Positions 25,750 through 35,372 of a DNA stretch of 64,000 bases are shown in pieces. Source of the stretch: Nodosilinea sp. FACHB-131 (GTDB lineage: Bacteria; Cyanobacteriota; Cyanobacteriia; Phormidesmidales; Phormidesmidaceae); contig NZ_JACJOF010000038.1 in NCBI RefSeq assembly GCF_014695395.1, forward strand, positions 186,001-250,000, in the 5' to 3' direction. The position numbers were made by a program, and so were the translations under genes. The notes beneath the pieces are model-generated. The model worked only from the letters and a program-made list of their open reading frames with translations. It searched no databases and was not told the DNA's origin. Every line of letters begins with the position of its first letter. Within the stretch, counting starts at the first letter, position 1.

Positions 25750-26796
25750 TTACCTAGTAGCAGATGCCATTTCCCGCTGCAGCTTGCCCTTAGCAGCTTT
25801 AAAGTCAGTTGCCATTTGTTCCTTCTGACTCGTGCTGCAATTCTTATCAATAGCGGCAAACATTGTAGATTCTTCCTGGCGCATGTGATCGCCAACAACA
25901 TCCATTAACTGTTTAACTTTTGATTTGAACTCATCAGTCGAAGCAGGGTCAATAGCCTTGATCTCATCCAGCATGCGCCTCATTTCAACTTGCTCATCGT
26001 ACAGCTCTTGAGTATTCTCGTTACCGTAGAATGAGCGTACGTTCGGATAGACGACTTCTTCTTCCGCCTCAGCATGGGCTAGTAAATCTTTATAGAGCTG
26101 CCCAAAATACTCCTGGAGCTTTTGAGGGTCCTGAGTAAGGCCAATTTCGGTAAAGATAGTGTTTGCCTTGTTATGGTCCAGCCGAATCAGGGTCTGAATA
26201 TTCATATCCTGTTTGTTGGTATTTTGGGTCACCACACTACCAAATACCCCCGACAATGCGGCGATCGAGTCTTGCACCCGCGCCCAAAGTCCTTGATCGG
26301 CGTCTTGACCAGTCATCTCACGAACACCCACCTGTTCGAGCATCCCCTTAAGCTGTTCTTGGTGAGCACGCCCTTCAAAATTCACCGTATTTAAGGGTCC
26401 AATGGCTATTTCAATGTCTGCGCCTACCTTCTGGGCTGCCTTATGAATGATGATGCCGCTCATCGCTTGACCATGCTTCATCAATTCATGGTGCATGAGT
26501 TTTTGGTAAAAGGTAAACTCATCACCAGCCATCATCTGCTCAAACTGTGAAACAAACGTTCCAGTTGCAGGACTAGGCTCGGCTGGAACACCATATTGAA
26601 CAATCACAGTTTCAATAATGCCAAGGTTTTTCTGGTCGTCCTCCAAAAAGTTCTGAAGACGTTCGCGAATATCCTGGTATGGGCAAACCTCCATGAGCTT
26701 TTGATCATTCGAGATTATCAAATTTTGAAAAGCTTTCAAGTCTGCTAGTCTTTCACCAATTAACTGCCGTTTTGTATCGTCTAACGTTGTAACCAT
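25750..26796 (-). CDS. Hemerythrin HHE-domain protein
   Basis: A 348-residue all-helical protein; the ATG at 26796 is preferred over a TTG at 26820. Residues about 1-160 form a DUF892/ferritin-like helical bundle, with HHELMKHGQAM and the AHQEQLKGMLEQ region. Residues about 185-330 form an HHE hemerythrin-like domain with candidate iron ligands in LIRLDHNKANTIF, LLAHAEAEEEVVYP and VVGDHMRQEESTMF. Such domains bind a di-iron centre and handle oxygen, NO or peroxide. The gene has lower GC and longer A/T runs than its neighbours and sits beside a gene-free region, which suggests acquisition by transfer. Confidence 0.82.
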   Translation of the reverse strand: MVTTLDDTKRQLIGERLADLKAFQNLIISNDQKLMEVCPYQDIRERLQNFLEDDQKNLGIIETVIVQYGVPAEPSPATGTFVSQFEQMMAGDEFTFYQKLMHHELMKHGQAMSGIIIHKAAQKVGADIEIAIGPLNTVNFEGRAHQEQLKGMLEQVGVREMTGQDADQGLWARVQDSIAALSGVFGSVVTQNTNKQDMNIQTLIRLDHNKANTIFTEIGLTQDPQKLQEYFGQLYKDLLAHAEAEEEVVYPNVRSFYGNENTQELYDEQVEMRRMLDEIKAIDPASTDEFKSKVKQLMDVVGDHMRQEESTMFAAIDKNCSTSQKEQMATDFKAAKGKLQREMASATR

Positions 26797-27748
26797 GATT
26801 GATTTTTCTCTACGAAACAACTGGATTCAAGCTTAGTTGTCAGGTTTGGTAAAACCTAGGTGCCCCCGCAGAATCTACAGCAGTCCAAATAGTTGCTGAA
26901 CTTAGTATAGGCATCTTGCCTTACAGGTAAGACGCCTATGCTAAGAAGTTTTTCGGACCAGTAAAGTGCTATAAAATCATGGAGATATACCTGCTATCTC
27001 GATCGAAGGCGTTGAACAGCTAAATCAACTATCGGCTAACAGAAAATACGCCTGTTGGCCAATGTCAAAAAGGCACTCGGGAAAACTTATAAAGTCATCC
27101 TATGCCATGATTTTGTAGAGCGAGAAAGCTTGAACAACTTACCTATAAACTTTAAATAGATACATCTTGATCGTCTACCTAACCTGGGTCATAGGTTTTG
27201 GCATTGCTGCGTAGGAGTAGGTATCCCTAACGAGTTAATTACAAAGGAAAAGATTCAGATTTTTTGGTGATTAGAGCGTTAGTCAGCGAAATCCAGCACA
27301 GCTAGCCGATATCTTGGGTTTCTCGGCTGGAGATGCTGCGCAAACGCTCTGGTTTACTCAGCTTGCGAGCATTTCTATTTTTTATTTGGATATAGCGCTA
27401 GAGCAGTTCGGCTGCTTCAACTGCAAAGGTTTTAGTTTTGGTACGTGTGACTAAAACCAGCCCTCAAACACGCTGAAAGAAGCATTGCAGAGATTTTGCG
27501 GAAATTTGAGGTTATCCGCTGGCTCCAGCAGCCTCAGGATGCTTCCCAACCTCCTACCAGCAGAAGATTTATTGAATTGGCACTCACCTTCCTATAAGCA
27601 GGCTGCGTTAATACCGCAAAGCCAGGCTCCTTTGGGGGCCTTTTGCTTTGAGCCCAGGCCTAACAGCAAAAGCTCCAAACCCATCATCGCTAGGGCCAAA
27701 CACACCTTGCCGATACTCTAGATCTAGCTAGCCCTTGCGCTCTGTAGA
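26797..27748. other. Gene-free, AT-richer region of about 950 bases
   Basis: Between the hemerythrin and lepA genes I see no convincing coding frame on either strand. A 78-codon frame at 27485-27721 has no recognisable protein character. The region is noticeably richer in A and T than the surroundings and may hold the promoter of the hemerythrin gene near 26800-26900. A terminator-like hairpin sits at 27625-27650. Scattered short protein-like stretches with stops suggest decayed sequence, but I cannot assign a parent gene. Confidence 0.6.
27625..27650 (+). terminator. Orphan terminator-like hairpin
   Basis: GGCTCC pairs with GGGGCC (one G-T pair) around TTTG, followed by TTTTGCTTT on the plus strand. 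No plus-strand gene precedes it, so it may end an unannotated small RNA or be left over from a lost gene. Confidence 0.4.
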
Positions 27749-29554
27749 TTACGACAGCTTCAGCACTGCCATGAAGGCTTCTTGGGGCACATCAACGGTA
27801 CCAACAGCCTTCATGCGCTTTTTACCCTTAGCCTGCTTTTGCAGCAGCTTTTTCTTCCGCGAGATATCGCCGCCATAACACTTGGCCAGTACGTCTTTGC
27901 GCAGGGCCGGAATACTCTCGCTGGCCACCACTCGGCTACCGATCGCCGCCTGAATGGGAATCTTGAACTGGTGGCGCGGAATTAGTTCTTTGAGCTTTTC
28001 GACCAGGGCTTTGCCCACGTAGTAGGCCTTGTCGCGGTGGACGATGGACGCCAGCGAATCGACCGGGTCGCCATTGATCAAAATGTCGAGCCGCGACAGG
28101 TGGTTTTCGCGGTAGCCAATCAGGTGGTACTCCATGCTGGCATAGCCCTTGCTGCGCGACTTCATCTGGTCAAAAAAGTCGGTGACCACCTCGGCCAGAG
28201 GCAATTCATAGATCAAGGTGGTGCGACCCTGGGCAAGGTATCTCATGTCTTTGAATTCGCCGCGCCGATTCTGGCACAGCTCCATCAAGGCCCCCACGTA
28301 TTCTTCGGGGGTGATCATATCGAGCTGCACGTAGGGCTCTTCAATTTTTTCGCGGGCCTGGGGGTCGGGTAGGGTGCTGGGGTTGTCGATCTCAAGCACC
28401 TCGCCTTGGATGGTGGTGACCCGGTAGATTACCGAAGGCGCGGTGGTGATCAGATCGAGGTTGTACTCGCGCTCCAGGCGCTCCTGCACAATTTCCATGT
28501 GCAGCAGGCCCAAGAAGCCACAGCGGAAGCCAAACCCCATAGCGCTAGAGGTTTCGGGCTCGTATTGCAGAGCGGCGTCGCTGAGGCGCAACTTTTCGAG
28601 GGCTTCGCGCAGTTCCTCAAACTGGTCAGAGACGGTGGGGAACAGGCCGCAGAAGACCATGGGCTTGGCTTCGGCATAGCCGGGCAAGGCTTCTTTCGCG
28701 GGATTCTGCACCAGGGTGATGGTATCGCCGACCCGAGCATCTTCCACGGCTTTGATGGAGGCGGCGAAGTATCCCACTTCCCCGGCGTGAAGTTCATCCA
28801 CCTCGATTTGAGTGGGAGCCAGCACGCCCAGTTCGTCAACTTCATACTCTTTGCCTGAGGCCATCAGCCGCACCTTGTCTTTGCGGCGCAGGGTGCCATC
28901 CATGACGCGGAAGTAGACGATCACGCCCCGGTAGCTGTCGTAGTAGCTATCGAAAATCAGCGCTCGCAGGGGTTGATCTACCGTGTCCGCTGGGGGCGGT
29001 ACTAGGTAAACAATCGATTCTAAAATTTCGTCAATGCCGATTCCTTGTTTGGCAGAGGCGAGAATGGCACCGCTGCAATCGAGGCCGATGATGTCTTCAA
29101 TTTCTTGCCGGATGCGCTCGGGTTCGGCACCGGGCAGGTCAATTTTGTTGAGAACGGGGATGATTTCGAGGTTGTTCTCTAGGGCCAGGTAGACATTGGC
29201 CAGGGTTTGGGCCTCGACCCCCTGGGAGGCATCGACCACCAGCAGCGCCCCTTCGCAGGCGATTAAAGAACGCGACACCTCGTAGGAAAAATCGACGTGC
29301 CCTGGGGTATCGATCAGGTTGAGGACGTAGTCTTTGCCGTCTCTGGCCTTGTAGTTCATGCGGGCGGCCTGGAGCTTGATGGTGATGCCCCGCTCCCGCT
29401 CCAGATCCATGTTGTCGAGGAACTGGGCCTTCATTTCGCGATCGCTGACGGTGCCGGTGCGTTGGAGCAACCGGTCGGCCAGGGTCGATTTGCCGTGGTC
29501 AATGTGGGCAATAATCGAGAAATTGCGAATCTGAGAGACGGGAACCTCTGTCAT
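27749..29554 (-). CDS. lepA: Elongation factor 4 (LepA), ribosomal back-translocase
   Basis: A 601-residue translational GTPase, the usual length. G motifs: [15 protein letters not shown] (G1), RGITIK (G2), DTPGHVDF (G3) and NKIDLP (G4). Domain II, the EF-G-like domains III and V and the LepA-specific C-terminal domain ([17 protein letters not shown], which reaches the peptidyl transferase centre) are all present. LepA remodels stalled or misfolded ribosomes and affects initiation and biogenesis, especially under ionic or cold stress. The ATG at 29554 gives [21 protein letters not shown], the standard N-terminus. Confidence 0.98.
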   Translation of the reverse strand: MTEVPVSQIRNFSIIAHIDHGKSTLADRLLQRTGTVSDREMKAQFLDNMDLERERGITIKLQAARMNYKARDGKDYVLNLIDTPGHVDFSYEVSRSLIACEGALLVVDASQGVEAQTLANVYLALENNLEIIPVLNKIDLPGAEPERIRQEIEDIIGLDCSGAILASAKQGIGIDEILESIVYLVPPPADTVDQPLRALIFDSYYDSYRGVIVYFRVMDGTLRRKDKVRLMASGKEYEVDELGVLAPTQIEVDELHAGEVGYFAASIKAVEDARVGDTITLVQNPAKEALPGYAEAKPMVFCGLFPTVSDQFEELREALEKLRLSDAALQYEPETSSAMGFGFRCGFLGLLHMEIVQERLEREYNLDLITTAPSVIYRVTTIQGEVLEIDNPSTLPDPQAREKIEEPYVQLDMITPEEYVGALMELCQNRRGEFKDMRYLAQGRTTLIYELPLAEVVTDFFDQMKSRSKGYASMEYHLIGYRENHLSRLDILINGDPVDSLASIVHRDKAYYVGKALVEKLKELIPRHQFKIPIQAAIGSRVVASESIPALRKDVLAKCYGGDISRKKKLLQKQAKGKKRMKAVGTVDVPQEAFMAVLKLS

Positions 29555-29791
29555 ACAAGGCTTACCAGCGGCAGTAGTTTACAGACTTTAATATTGTAAT
29601 CCCTCGTTTGGCGAATGCTCGGCGGCGAGAGGGGGAGTGGATGGGTGGATGGGTATGTAAGTAAGTGGGTGGGGAAGATGGAGGATGAGGGAGATAGGGG
29701 GTTAGACTTGTTATGTCAAGGTCTTCAGACCTAATTCTGTGGGCGGTGTGGGCGTTAACGCTAAACCCACCTATGCCAGGGCTTAGACTGA

Positions 29792-30073
29792 ATGGTAGAT
29801 TCTAAATCCACCCCATACCCGGCAGTTATGCCACTCACTATGCAACACTCTGCCTCTCCTTCTGGCGAGCGATCGGCGGAAAAAGTCGACCTCTCAGTGC
29901 AAATCGACAAGGATCTGCTCGATCAGGTTACCCACCTTTCCCCTGACCCCAGCAAGGTGATCGATGTCGCCCTGCGCCAGTGGCTCAGGGGCGATCGCCG
30001 CTACGAAGACGATCTGGTGCGCCACCTGCCTCGCAACCCGACGGTGCCACCAAAAGGTGAGTGGAACGATTAG
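29792..30073 (+). CDS. CcdA-like ribbon-helix-helix antitoxin, orphan
   Basis: A 93-residue protein; later ATG codons at 29828 and 29840 are also plausible starts. The core (about 30-70, VDLSVQIDKDLLDQV, then SKVIDVALRQWL) matches the ribbon-helix-helix layout of CcdA/CopG antitoxins that bind DNA as dimers and neutralise a CcdB-type toxin through the C-terminal tail. No toxin gene follows; the next gene is a histidine kinase in another functional class. It may be a solitary antitoxin or a small regulator. Confidence 0.65.
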   Translation: MVDSKSTPYPAVMPLTMQHSASPSGERSAEKVDLSVQIDKDLLDQVTHLSPDPSKVIDVALRQWLRGDRRYEDDLVRHLPRNPTVPPKGEWND

Positions 30074-30189
30074 GGAGAACTAGGGGTTCAAGGTGTAGGG
30101 TTCGAGGGTTTAGCGGACCCTGTACCTAACACCCTATCCCTTTCTAATTCCATCCCGACTAGAGCCATCGGTGCAATCGGTTAGTTACC

Positions 30190-32028
30190 ATGGGAGCGTT
30201 CCGGCCTCTTATCCCTATGCGATCGCAACCTTCTTTCCCGACCATGGCGGCGGCCGGCCCAGCGGATGCTATCTCCGCCTGGATTATGGTGCTCAGCCCG
30301 ACGGCAGTGGTGGAGTCAGTTCAAACCGTAGGGGCCAAAGCCCTACCGGAGGCGCTAACGGCTAACTGGGTGGGGCGATCGCTGGCTGAGATCGTTTCCT
30401 TTGCTGCTCCCCACACCCTGAGTCAGGCGCTCGAAAGCTTAGCCACCCGCCAGGAACCGGTGCAGCTGCCGGGGCGCTGCCCGTTGGGGTCCCACAGCAT
30501 TGATGTGCAGTGGGTGCTTCAACCCCTAATCGGCCTAGACGGCCAGCTGTTTCGCATTGCCGCCACAGGCTATCTAGCTGACCGGCACGGGTTAGCCAAC
30601 ACTCCCTGGCTGCGGGCCGTAGAGGCTCCCGCTCTGACCCAGGAGACCTTGCCTGAAGCCTGCGCTCAGCTGCAAACCTACTCGCCCCGCCTCACTCAAA
30701 TCACCCGCAATGTTCGCTGGACATTGGATCTAGAAATTATTCGTCAGCAGACGGTGGAGGGGCTGGGCGACCTGTTTGGCGTGAGTCGCTGCCTGGTGTG
30801 CAGTTGCGAGGCTGCCCCGAATATGGCACCTGAGTCGGCCATCGTAGCGGCTGAGTATGTGCGATCGGGCGATCTGCCCAGTTGGCAAGGGCAGGTGTGG
30901 TCGCTGGCCAAAACGCCCGTCCTCAGCGCGGCCGCTCAATCCTCGGTGGCGGTGGTGCCACCGCGACAGCCCGCTGACCCATCAATCGTAGCGGTGGCTA
31001 CTCGCTACCAAAACGCCATCAACGGCTTTATTGTCCTCCACGATCGCCCCGATCGTCCCTGGTCAGACACCGAGCTACATTTGCTCACTGACCTGGCCGA
31101 TCAGGTGGGCACGGCGATCGCCCACGCTACCCTATTTGGCGAAAGCCATGCCCTCGCAATCAAACTCCAGCAGGCCAACGCCAGCCTGCTGGAAAAGCAG
31201 CTTGAGTTTCAGGAGGCCCGCCGCCAGGCTGAAGAAGCCCGCCAGCAGGCTGAAGAAGCTTCGCGCCTGAAAAGCGAATTTTTAGCCAACACCTCCCACG
31301 AGCTGCGCACCCCGCTCAATGGCATGATCGGCTTTCTCAAGCTAGTGCTCGACGGCATGGCCGACGACCCCGCCGAGCAGGAAGAATTTATTGAAGAGGC
31401 GCACAAGTCAGCCATTCACCTCTTGCAGCTGATCAACGATGTGCTCGACATTGCCAAAATTGAAGCGGGCAAAATGCAGATCGAAATGGGGCCAATTAAC
31501 CTCAAAGAGCTGCTGGCCGATCTGGAAAACTTTATGCGCCACCAGGCCGACGAAAAGCACCTGGCCTTCGAGATTTTGCTGCCCGCCACCCGCGACGATA
31601 TTACCGTCAACGGCAACTACCAGCGCCTGCTTCAGGTACTCATCAACCTGGTGGGCAATGCTATTAAATTCACCCACGAGGGCGGAGTCACCATCAGCGC
31701 CGAGGTGAAGCCCCAAAAGGTGGAATATCAGGGCAAAACCTGGCCCGGTCTGGTTAAGATCAGCGTGGCCGACACGGGCATTGGTGTGTCGCTTGAAAAG
31801 CAGGATCGGCTGTTTCAAAGCTTTAGCCAAGTGGATGGCGATCGCACCCGTCAGTATGGCGGCACTGGATTAGGGTTAGCGATTTCTCAGCGTCTGGTGG
31901 AGGCTATGGGCGGCGTGGTGCAGTTTATTAGCATGGGCGAAGGACTGGGTTCCACAGTGACCTTTACGGCATTGCTGTATCAAAAGCCGGTGGTGATCGA
32001 CAAAGAGCCGGTGTATCCGGCGAAGTAA
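30190..32028 (+). CDS. GAF-domain sensor histidine kinase (cytoplasmic)
   Basis: A 612-residue kinase without membrane helices. Residues about 20-150 resemble a degenerate PAS-like sensor. Residues about 175-320 form a GAF domain (LEIIRQQTVEGLGDLFGVSRC, ending in LLTDLADQVGTAIAHATLF). A coiled-coil linker (about 325-360, with the repeated RRQAEEARQQAEEASR) precedes HisKA with H370 in NTSHELRTPLNGMIGF. The HATPase domain contains NLVGNAIKFT and GGTGLGLAISQRLVEAMGG. No response regulator is adjacent, so the partner is unknown. An alternative downstream start at ATG 30220 is possible. Confidence 0.92.
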   Translation: MGAFRPLIPMRSQPSFPTMAAAGPADAISAWIMVLSPTAVVESVQTVGAKALPEALTANWVGRSLAEIVSFAAPHTLSQALESLATRQEPVQLPGRCPLGSHSIDVQWVLQPLIGLDGQLFRIAATGYLADRHGLANTPWLRAVEAPALTQETLPEACAQLQTYSPRLTQITRNVRWTLDLEIIRQQTVEGLGDLFGVSRCLVCSCEAAPNMAPESAIVAAEYVRSGDLPSWQGQVWSLAKTPVLSAAAQSSVAVVPPRQPADPSIVAVATRYQNAINGFIVLHDRPDRPWSDTELHLLTDLADQVGTAIAHATLFGESHALAIKLQQANASLLEKQLEFQEARRQAEEARQQAEEASRLKSEFLANTSHELRTPLNGMIGFLKLVLDGMADDPAEQEEFIEEAHKSAIHLLQLINDVLDIAKIEAGKMQIEMGPINLKELLADLENFMRHQADEKHLAFEILLPATRDDITVNGNYQRLLQVLINLVGNAIKFTHEGGVTISAEVKPQKVEYQGKTWPGLVKISVADTGIGVSLEKQDRLFQSFSQVDGDRTRQYGGTGLGLAISQRLVEAMGGVVQFISMGEGLGSTVTFTALLYQKPVVIDKEPVYPAK

Positions 32029-32077
32029 GCTGTATGGTGAATTTACAAAAGGATAGCCAGCGGATGACTCGCAGGTT

Positions 32078-32323
32078 TCACAGGGATTTCACAGGTACCT
32101 GGAGATATTGATCGGGTGTTTCGGTGTTGTTGCGAATAGCAAAAAACTGACACTCGATATTCTTCAGAACTTCAGCGCTGTAATAGACGGTGCCACAGTC
32201 ACTGCAAATCTCCACTGGAGTATTGGGGACAATCAAGTATTGCCCTTGATGACTGTACAGATAAGTAATTCGGCGTTCTTCGTAGTCAGCACTGCCGCAG
32301 GCGTTGCATGTAACATCTCGCAT
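32078..32323 (-). CDS. YgiT/MqsA-type zinc-finger antitoxin
   Basis: An 81-residue protein with two CxxC pairs, CNACG near residue 6 and CSDCG near residue 39, which bind zinc, separated by a beta-rich segment (ERRITYLYSHQGQYLIVPN). The C-terminal half is a short helix-rich tail without a full helix-turn-helix. This matches the short YgiT-type antitoxin-like proteins that are paired with DUF4258 toxins. The DUF4258 gene directly upstream, 3 bases away on the same strand, is broken, so the antitoxin may be a survivor with no toxin to control. Confidence 0.82.
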   Translation of the reverse strand: MRDVTCNACGSADYEERRITYLYSHQGQYLIVPNTPVEICSDCGTVYYSAEVLKNIECQFFAIRNNTETPDQYLQVPVKSL

Positions 32324-32326
32324 CGA

Positions 32327-32625
32327 TTAAGCCCTTGTTTTTGGATCAGTAAATTTGGGCGGCCCGGGTATGTAGATGGTGATGATAGCAACTCGCTTCC
32401 CTCGCCAGCCGCAGACAATGTGAATGGGCAGATTGCTGAAATAGCCAAGAATTGATCAACTTTCGCCACGACCTGTATCTGGATATTGCTCTAGAACCTC
32501 TCCATTTAATAAAGCTTCTTCTACCTGCATCAAGGTCAAATCGTCGGCTTTGCGCTCAATGTCTGCATGGGAGTGTAGACATATTTCTCAGCGCGAATTT
32601 TCTCTTGAATGCTCTCAATATCCAT
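32327..32625 (-). pseudogene. DUF4258 toxin gene broken by a frameshift and a stop
   Basis: Reading from ATG 32625 gives MDIESIQEKIRAEKYVYTP, then a one-base loss in a G/C run near 32568-32571 throws the frame off. Restoring one base continues as HADIERKADDLTLMQVEEALL, then LNGEVLEQYPDTGRGES, followed by a TGA at 32456-32458. Past the stop the frame resumes as ILGYFSNLPIHIVCGWRGK and ends PGPPKFTDPKTRA with TAA at 32327. This is a recognisable DUF4258 domain, a RelE-like RNase toxin fold normally encoded just before a YgiT-type antitoxin. Two independent lesions argue against a sequencing error alone. Confidence 0.8.
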
Positions 32626-32746
32626 CTTGCCACCCCACCATCCGTCTACCCATCCACTACTCTGCTAAATTCCAGACTCCAAACGTATTCTTCGCAAACC
32701 TTGCATGTGGACATAAACAGCTTGCGCTCGGCAGCCCGGTTTCTAC

Positions 32747-33589
32747 CTAGCCTAGGTATGCGGGTCGGGCCGATTGCGACCGGGTTAATTGGCTATGGAG
32801 GGCATCCCAGTTCTCCGTTTCGATTAGGGCTTTCATCTGCTCCAGCTGATGCTGATATTGAGCCAAGGCGTCCAGCAGTGCCGTGCGGTTGTGGCGGGCC
32901 ATTAAAGTGCCAAGGTCAGGGACTCCGCCGCCCACCCGGCTGGTGTCTTGAAAGCCCGAGCTGGCGAGGGTTTGAGCGAGCGTGAGAATAGCGGGGTCAG
33001 CTTCCCCCTGGCAGGCGAGAATCAGGCTGCTGCTGATCATCACTGGCAGGTGGGAAATCCAGGCGACGGCGCGATCGTGCTGGTCGGGGTGGCACTGGCA
33101 AAGGTTAGCGCCGAGGCTGGCGGCGATCGCCCGCACCCGCTCCAACGCCTCTGGATTCGTTGCCACAGTTGGGGTGAGCACGTAGGGGCGACCCTGAAAC
33201 AACCCTGCCTCAGCGACCGCTAACCCCGCCTCGGCCTTGCCTGCCATGGGGTGCCCGCCCACAAAGCCCGGCCACAGAGCCTCCATGCTGGGGACAAGCT
33301 CCCCCTTCACTGACGCTACATCGGTGACTACCGCTCCCTCAGATAGATAGGGGGCGATCGCCGCTGCCGTAGCGACGACAGCATCAATTGGGGTGCAGAT
33401 AAACACTACATCTGCCCTCGACACCAGCGCCAACTCGGTGCTGGCCTCAGTCACGGCTCCCATCGCCAGAGCCTCCTCGGCGGTGGTGGCGCGACGAGCA
33501 ATGCCCATGACGGGATGACCGTACCGGGTCAAATCGAGCCCCAGCGATCCGCCAATTAGGCCCAAACCAATGATGGCAATGCGTTCCAT
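32747..33589 (-). CDS. tyrA: Arogenate/prephenate dehydrogenase
   Basis: A 280-residue enzyme of tyrosine biosynthesis that oxidatively decarboxylates arogenate (the usual cyanobacterial substrate) or prephenate with NADP or NAD. The Rossmann motif IIGLGLIGGSLGLDL starts at residue 6. Active-site elements include FICTPIDAV, TDVASVKG and the GGHPMAGKAEAG loop with its catalytic-histidine region. Helical dimerisation segments (HDRAVAWISHLPVMISSSL) follow, and there is no fused chorismate mutase or ACT domain, typical of cyanobacterial TyrA. The ATG at 33589 gives the expected N-terminus. The divergent DinG-like gene starts about 180 bases away. Confidence 0.94.
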   Translation of the reverse strand: MERIAIIGLGLIGGSLGLDLTRYGHPVMGIARRATTAEEALAMGAVTEASTELALVSRADVVFICTPIDAVVATAAAIAPYLSEGAVVTDVASVKGELVPSMEALWPGFVGGHPMAGKAEAGLAVAEAGLFQGRPYVLTPTVATNPEALERVRAIAASLGANLCQCHPDQHDRAVAWISHLPVMISSSLILACQGEADPAILTLAQTLASSGFQDTSRVGGGVPDLGTLMARHNRTALLDALAQYQHQLEQMKALIETENWDALHSQLTRSQSARPAYLG

Positions 33590-33767
33590 AGCCTTAACCC
33601 CTTACCCACGGCAAACCTTATCAGCATATCGGTGGGGGGATACCTAGAGACCCCAACCAGTCATCTATGCGACAATGAACCCCTGTGGCTTGAGTGGGCA
33701 ACTCTCCGCCTTCTCTAGTCGTCAACCGTTTCAATTGATTCTTTCGTGGCGCTGCGGCGTTTCCCCT

Positions 33768-35300
33768 GTGATTGAGGCCCAAGTACACCAACAACTGCGA
33801 GCGCTGCTGCGGGAATGGGGAGAGCCGAGCTGGCCCCACCACCTGACGCTGGCGCGCTTAGTGGCGCGGGCGCTGCGGCTGGGGCGCAGTGCGTTGATGC
33901 AGGTGGGCGGCCTATCGGGTTATCAGGGCGAGTATCGCCTCAGCTATCTGATTGCGCTGATGATGTGGCCTGGCCCGGCGGTGGTGGTGGCCCCGGACTC
34001 CACAGCCCAGCGGGTGCTGATGGTTGATATTCCTCGGTTGCAAGAAAAGCTGCGGCTGCGGAAGCCGGTTCAGATGGGCGATCGCTGGCCTGGCGACGGT
34101 TTTGACGGGCTGCTAATCACCACGCCCGAGGCCTGGCTGAGCGATCGCCTAGAAGGGGGCCACCAGTTCCCTGACGGCATTCCCACGCTAATTGACGATG
34201 CCGACAACCTCGAACTGTGGCTGCACCAGCAGCTCACCGTTGACCTCGGCACCCTCGACTGGACCCACCTGGCACTGGCCTATCCCGACCACCAGAGCCT
34301 CATTCAAGACGCTCACGTGGCGCTCACCCACGCGGCCTTTCAGCGCCCGGCCAACCCCTACCACCGCTACCTGCTCGAAGAAGGCGATAGCCAGCAGCTC
34401 CAGCGCCTGCACCAGGTGCTGACCGCCAGCCGCGCCACGGTGCCCCAACCCGAGGGGCCAATGCCGCCTCAGTGGGCAAAGTTTTGGCAGCGGTTTAACC
34501 CACCTGACCATCTACTCTGGTTTTCGGTCGATCGCGATCGTGGTCAAATGGCGCTGCACTGCGCTCCGGTAGAACTCGCCACTGCGATGACCTCGGTGTG
34601 GCTCCGCCAGCCGGTAGTGCTGATTGGGGCCGCCCTTGACCCCGACGAAGCAGCCGAAAACTTTCGCCAGCGCCTGGGGCTGGGCGATCTCACCTGCCTT
34701 CAGTTCACCCCCAATCGGCAAAACGACGCGATTCAGCTCTACCTGCCTACCCATCTGCCTCTACCTAACACTCCCCAGTTTCAGGGGGTGCTGCACCAAG
34801 AAATTCGCCGTCTGCTGAATGTCGCTCGTCCCCAAATCTCTGGCCCCACGGTAATTTTGCTGGATGATTTGCCCTTGAAGGGTCAGCTGGGGGCAAAGCT
34901 AGCTGGAGAGTTTGGCTCGCGGGTGCAGGTGGAGAATGCCGCCATCGACGCCAACGGCATTCTCGTCAGCGGCTGGGCATTTTGGCGGCAGCACCAGGCG
35001 CTGTTACCGCCCCCAGCGCTGCTAATTATTGCGACCCTGCCCCTACCTTCCCTAGAAAATCCAATGGTGGCGGGGCGCGTGGCCTATCACAAGCGGCGGC
35101 GGCAGGACTGGTTTCGGCTGTACCTCTTCCCCACGGCGGTGACGGAGTTGCAGCGGGCCGTCGCTCCCTCACGGCTGCATGGAGGCACCGTGGCCCTGCT
35201 CGACACCCGCGTTCACTATCGCAGCTACGGGGCGCAGATCTTAGAAGCGCTGAGCCCAGCGGCCTGCACGCGATCGCTGCCCACCCACTGGGGTCCTTAG
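33768..35300 (+). CDS. DinG/helicase-superfamily-like protein lacking Walker A
   Basis: The GTG at 33768 gives MIEAQVHQQLRALLREWG, the start seen in cyanobacterial relatives; an ATG at 33675 would add 31 unconserved-looking residues. The 510-residue product has the layout of a DinG-like superfamily 2 helicase: an N-terminal RecA-like domain (PGPAVVVAPDSTAQRVLM and FDGLLITTPEAWLSDRL) and a C-terminal half with GGTVALLDTRVHYRSYGAQILEAL. The Walker A position reads GGLSGYQGEYRLSYL with no GKS/T, and the Walker B/DEAH position reads LIDDADN. It is therefore unlikely to be an active ATPase and may have become a binding or scaffold protein. Confidence 0.75.
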   Translation: MIEAQVHQQLRALLREWGEPSWPHHLTLARLVARALRLGRSALMQVGGLSGYQGEYRLSYLIALMMWPGPAVVVAPDSTAQRVLMVDIPRLQEKLRLRKPVQMGDRWPGDGFDGLLITTPEAWLSDRLEGGHQFPDGIPTLIDDADNLELWLHQQLTVDLGTLDWTHLALAYPDHQSLIQDAHVALTHAAFQRPANPYHRYLLEEGDSQQLQRLHQVLTASRATVPQPEGPMPPQWAKFWQRFNPPDHLLWFSVDRDRGQMALHCAPVELATAMTSVWLRQPVVLIGAALDPDEAAENFRQRLGLGDLTCLQFTPNRQNDAIQLYLPTHLPLPNTPQFQGVLHQEIRRLLNVARPQISGPTVILLDDLPLKGQLGAKLAGEFGSRVQVENAAIDANGILVSGWAFWRQHQALLPPPALLIIATLPLPSLENPMVAGRVAYHKRRRQDWFRLYLFPTAVTELQRAVAPSRLHGGTVALLDTRVHYRSYGAQILEALSPAACTRSLPTHWGP

Positions 35301-35372
35301 GGCAAAAGCGGTGGACATGATCCAAACACTCTGGGTCACCAGCCCTAAACCATATTTCTTGGGTGTTGCGCC

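Noticed and set aside
27485-27721. 78-codon plus-strand frame in the gene-free region before lepA
   Set aside because: Composition is not protein-like, it contains the orphan hairpin, and there is no ribosome-binding site or recognisable motif.
32452-32985. 177-codon plus-strand frame across the DUF4258 remnant and tyrA
   Set aside because: It spans a pseudogene and the end of a conserved gene on the other strand; no family resemblance.
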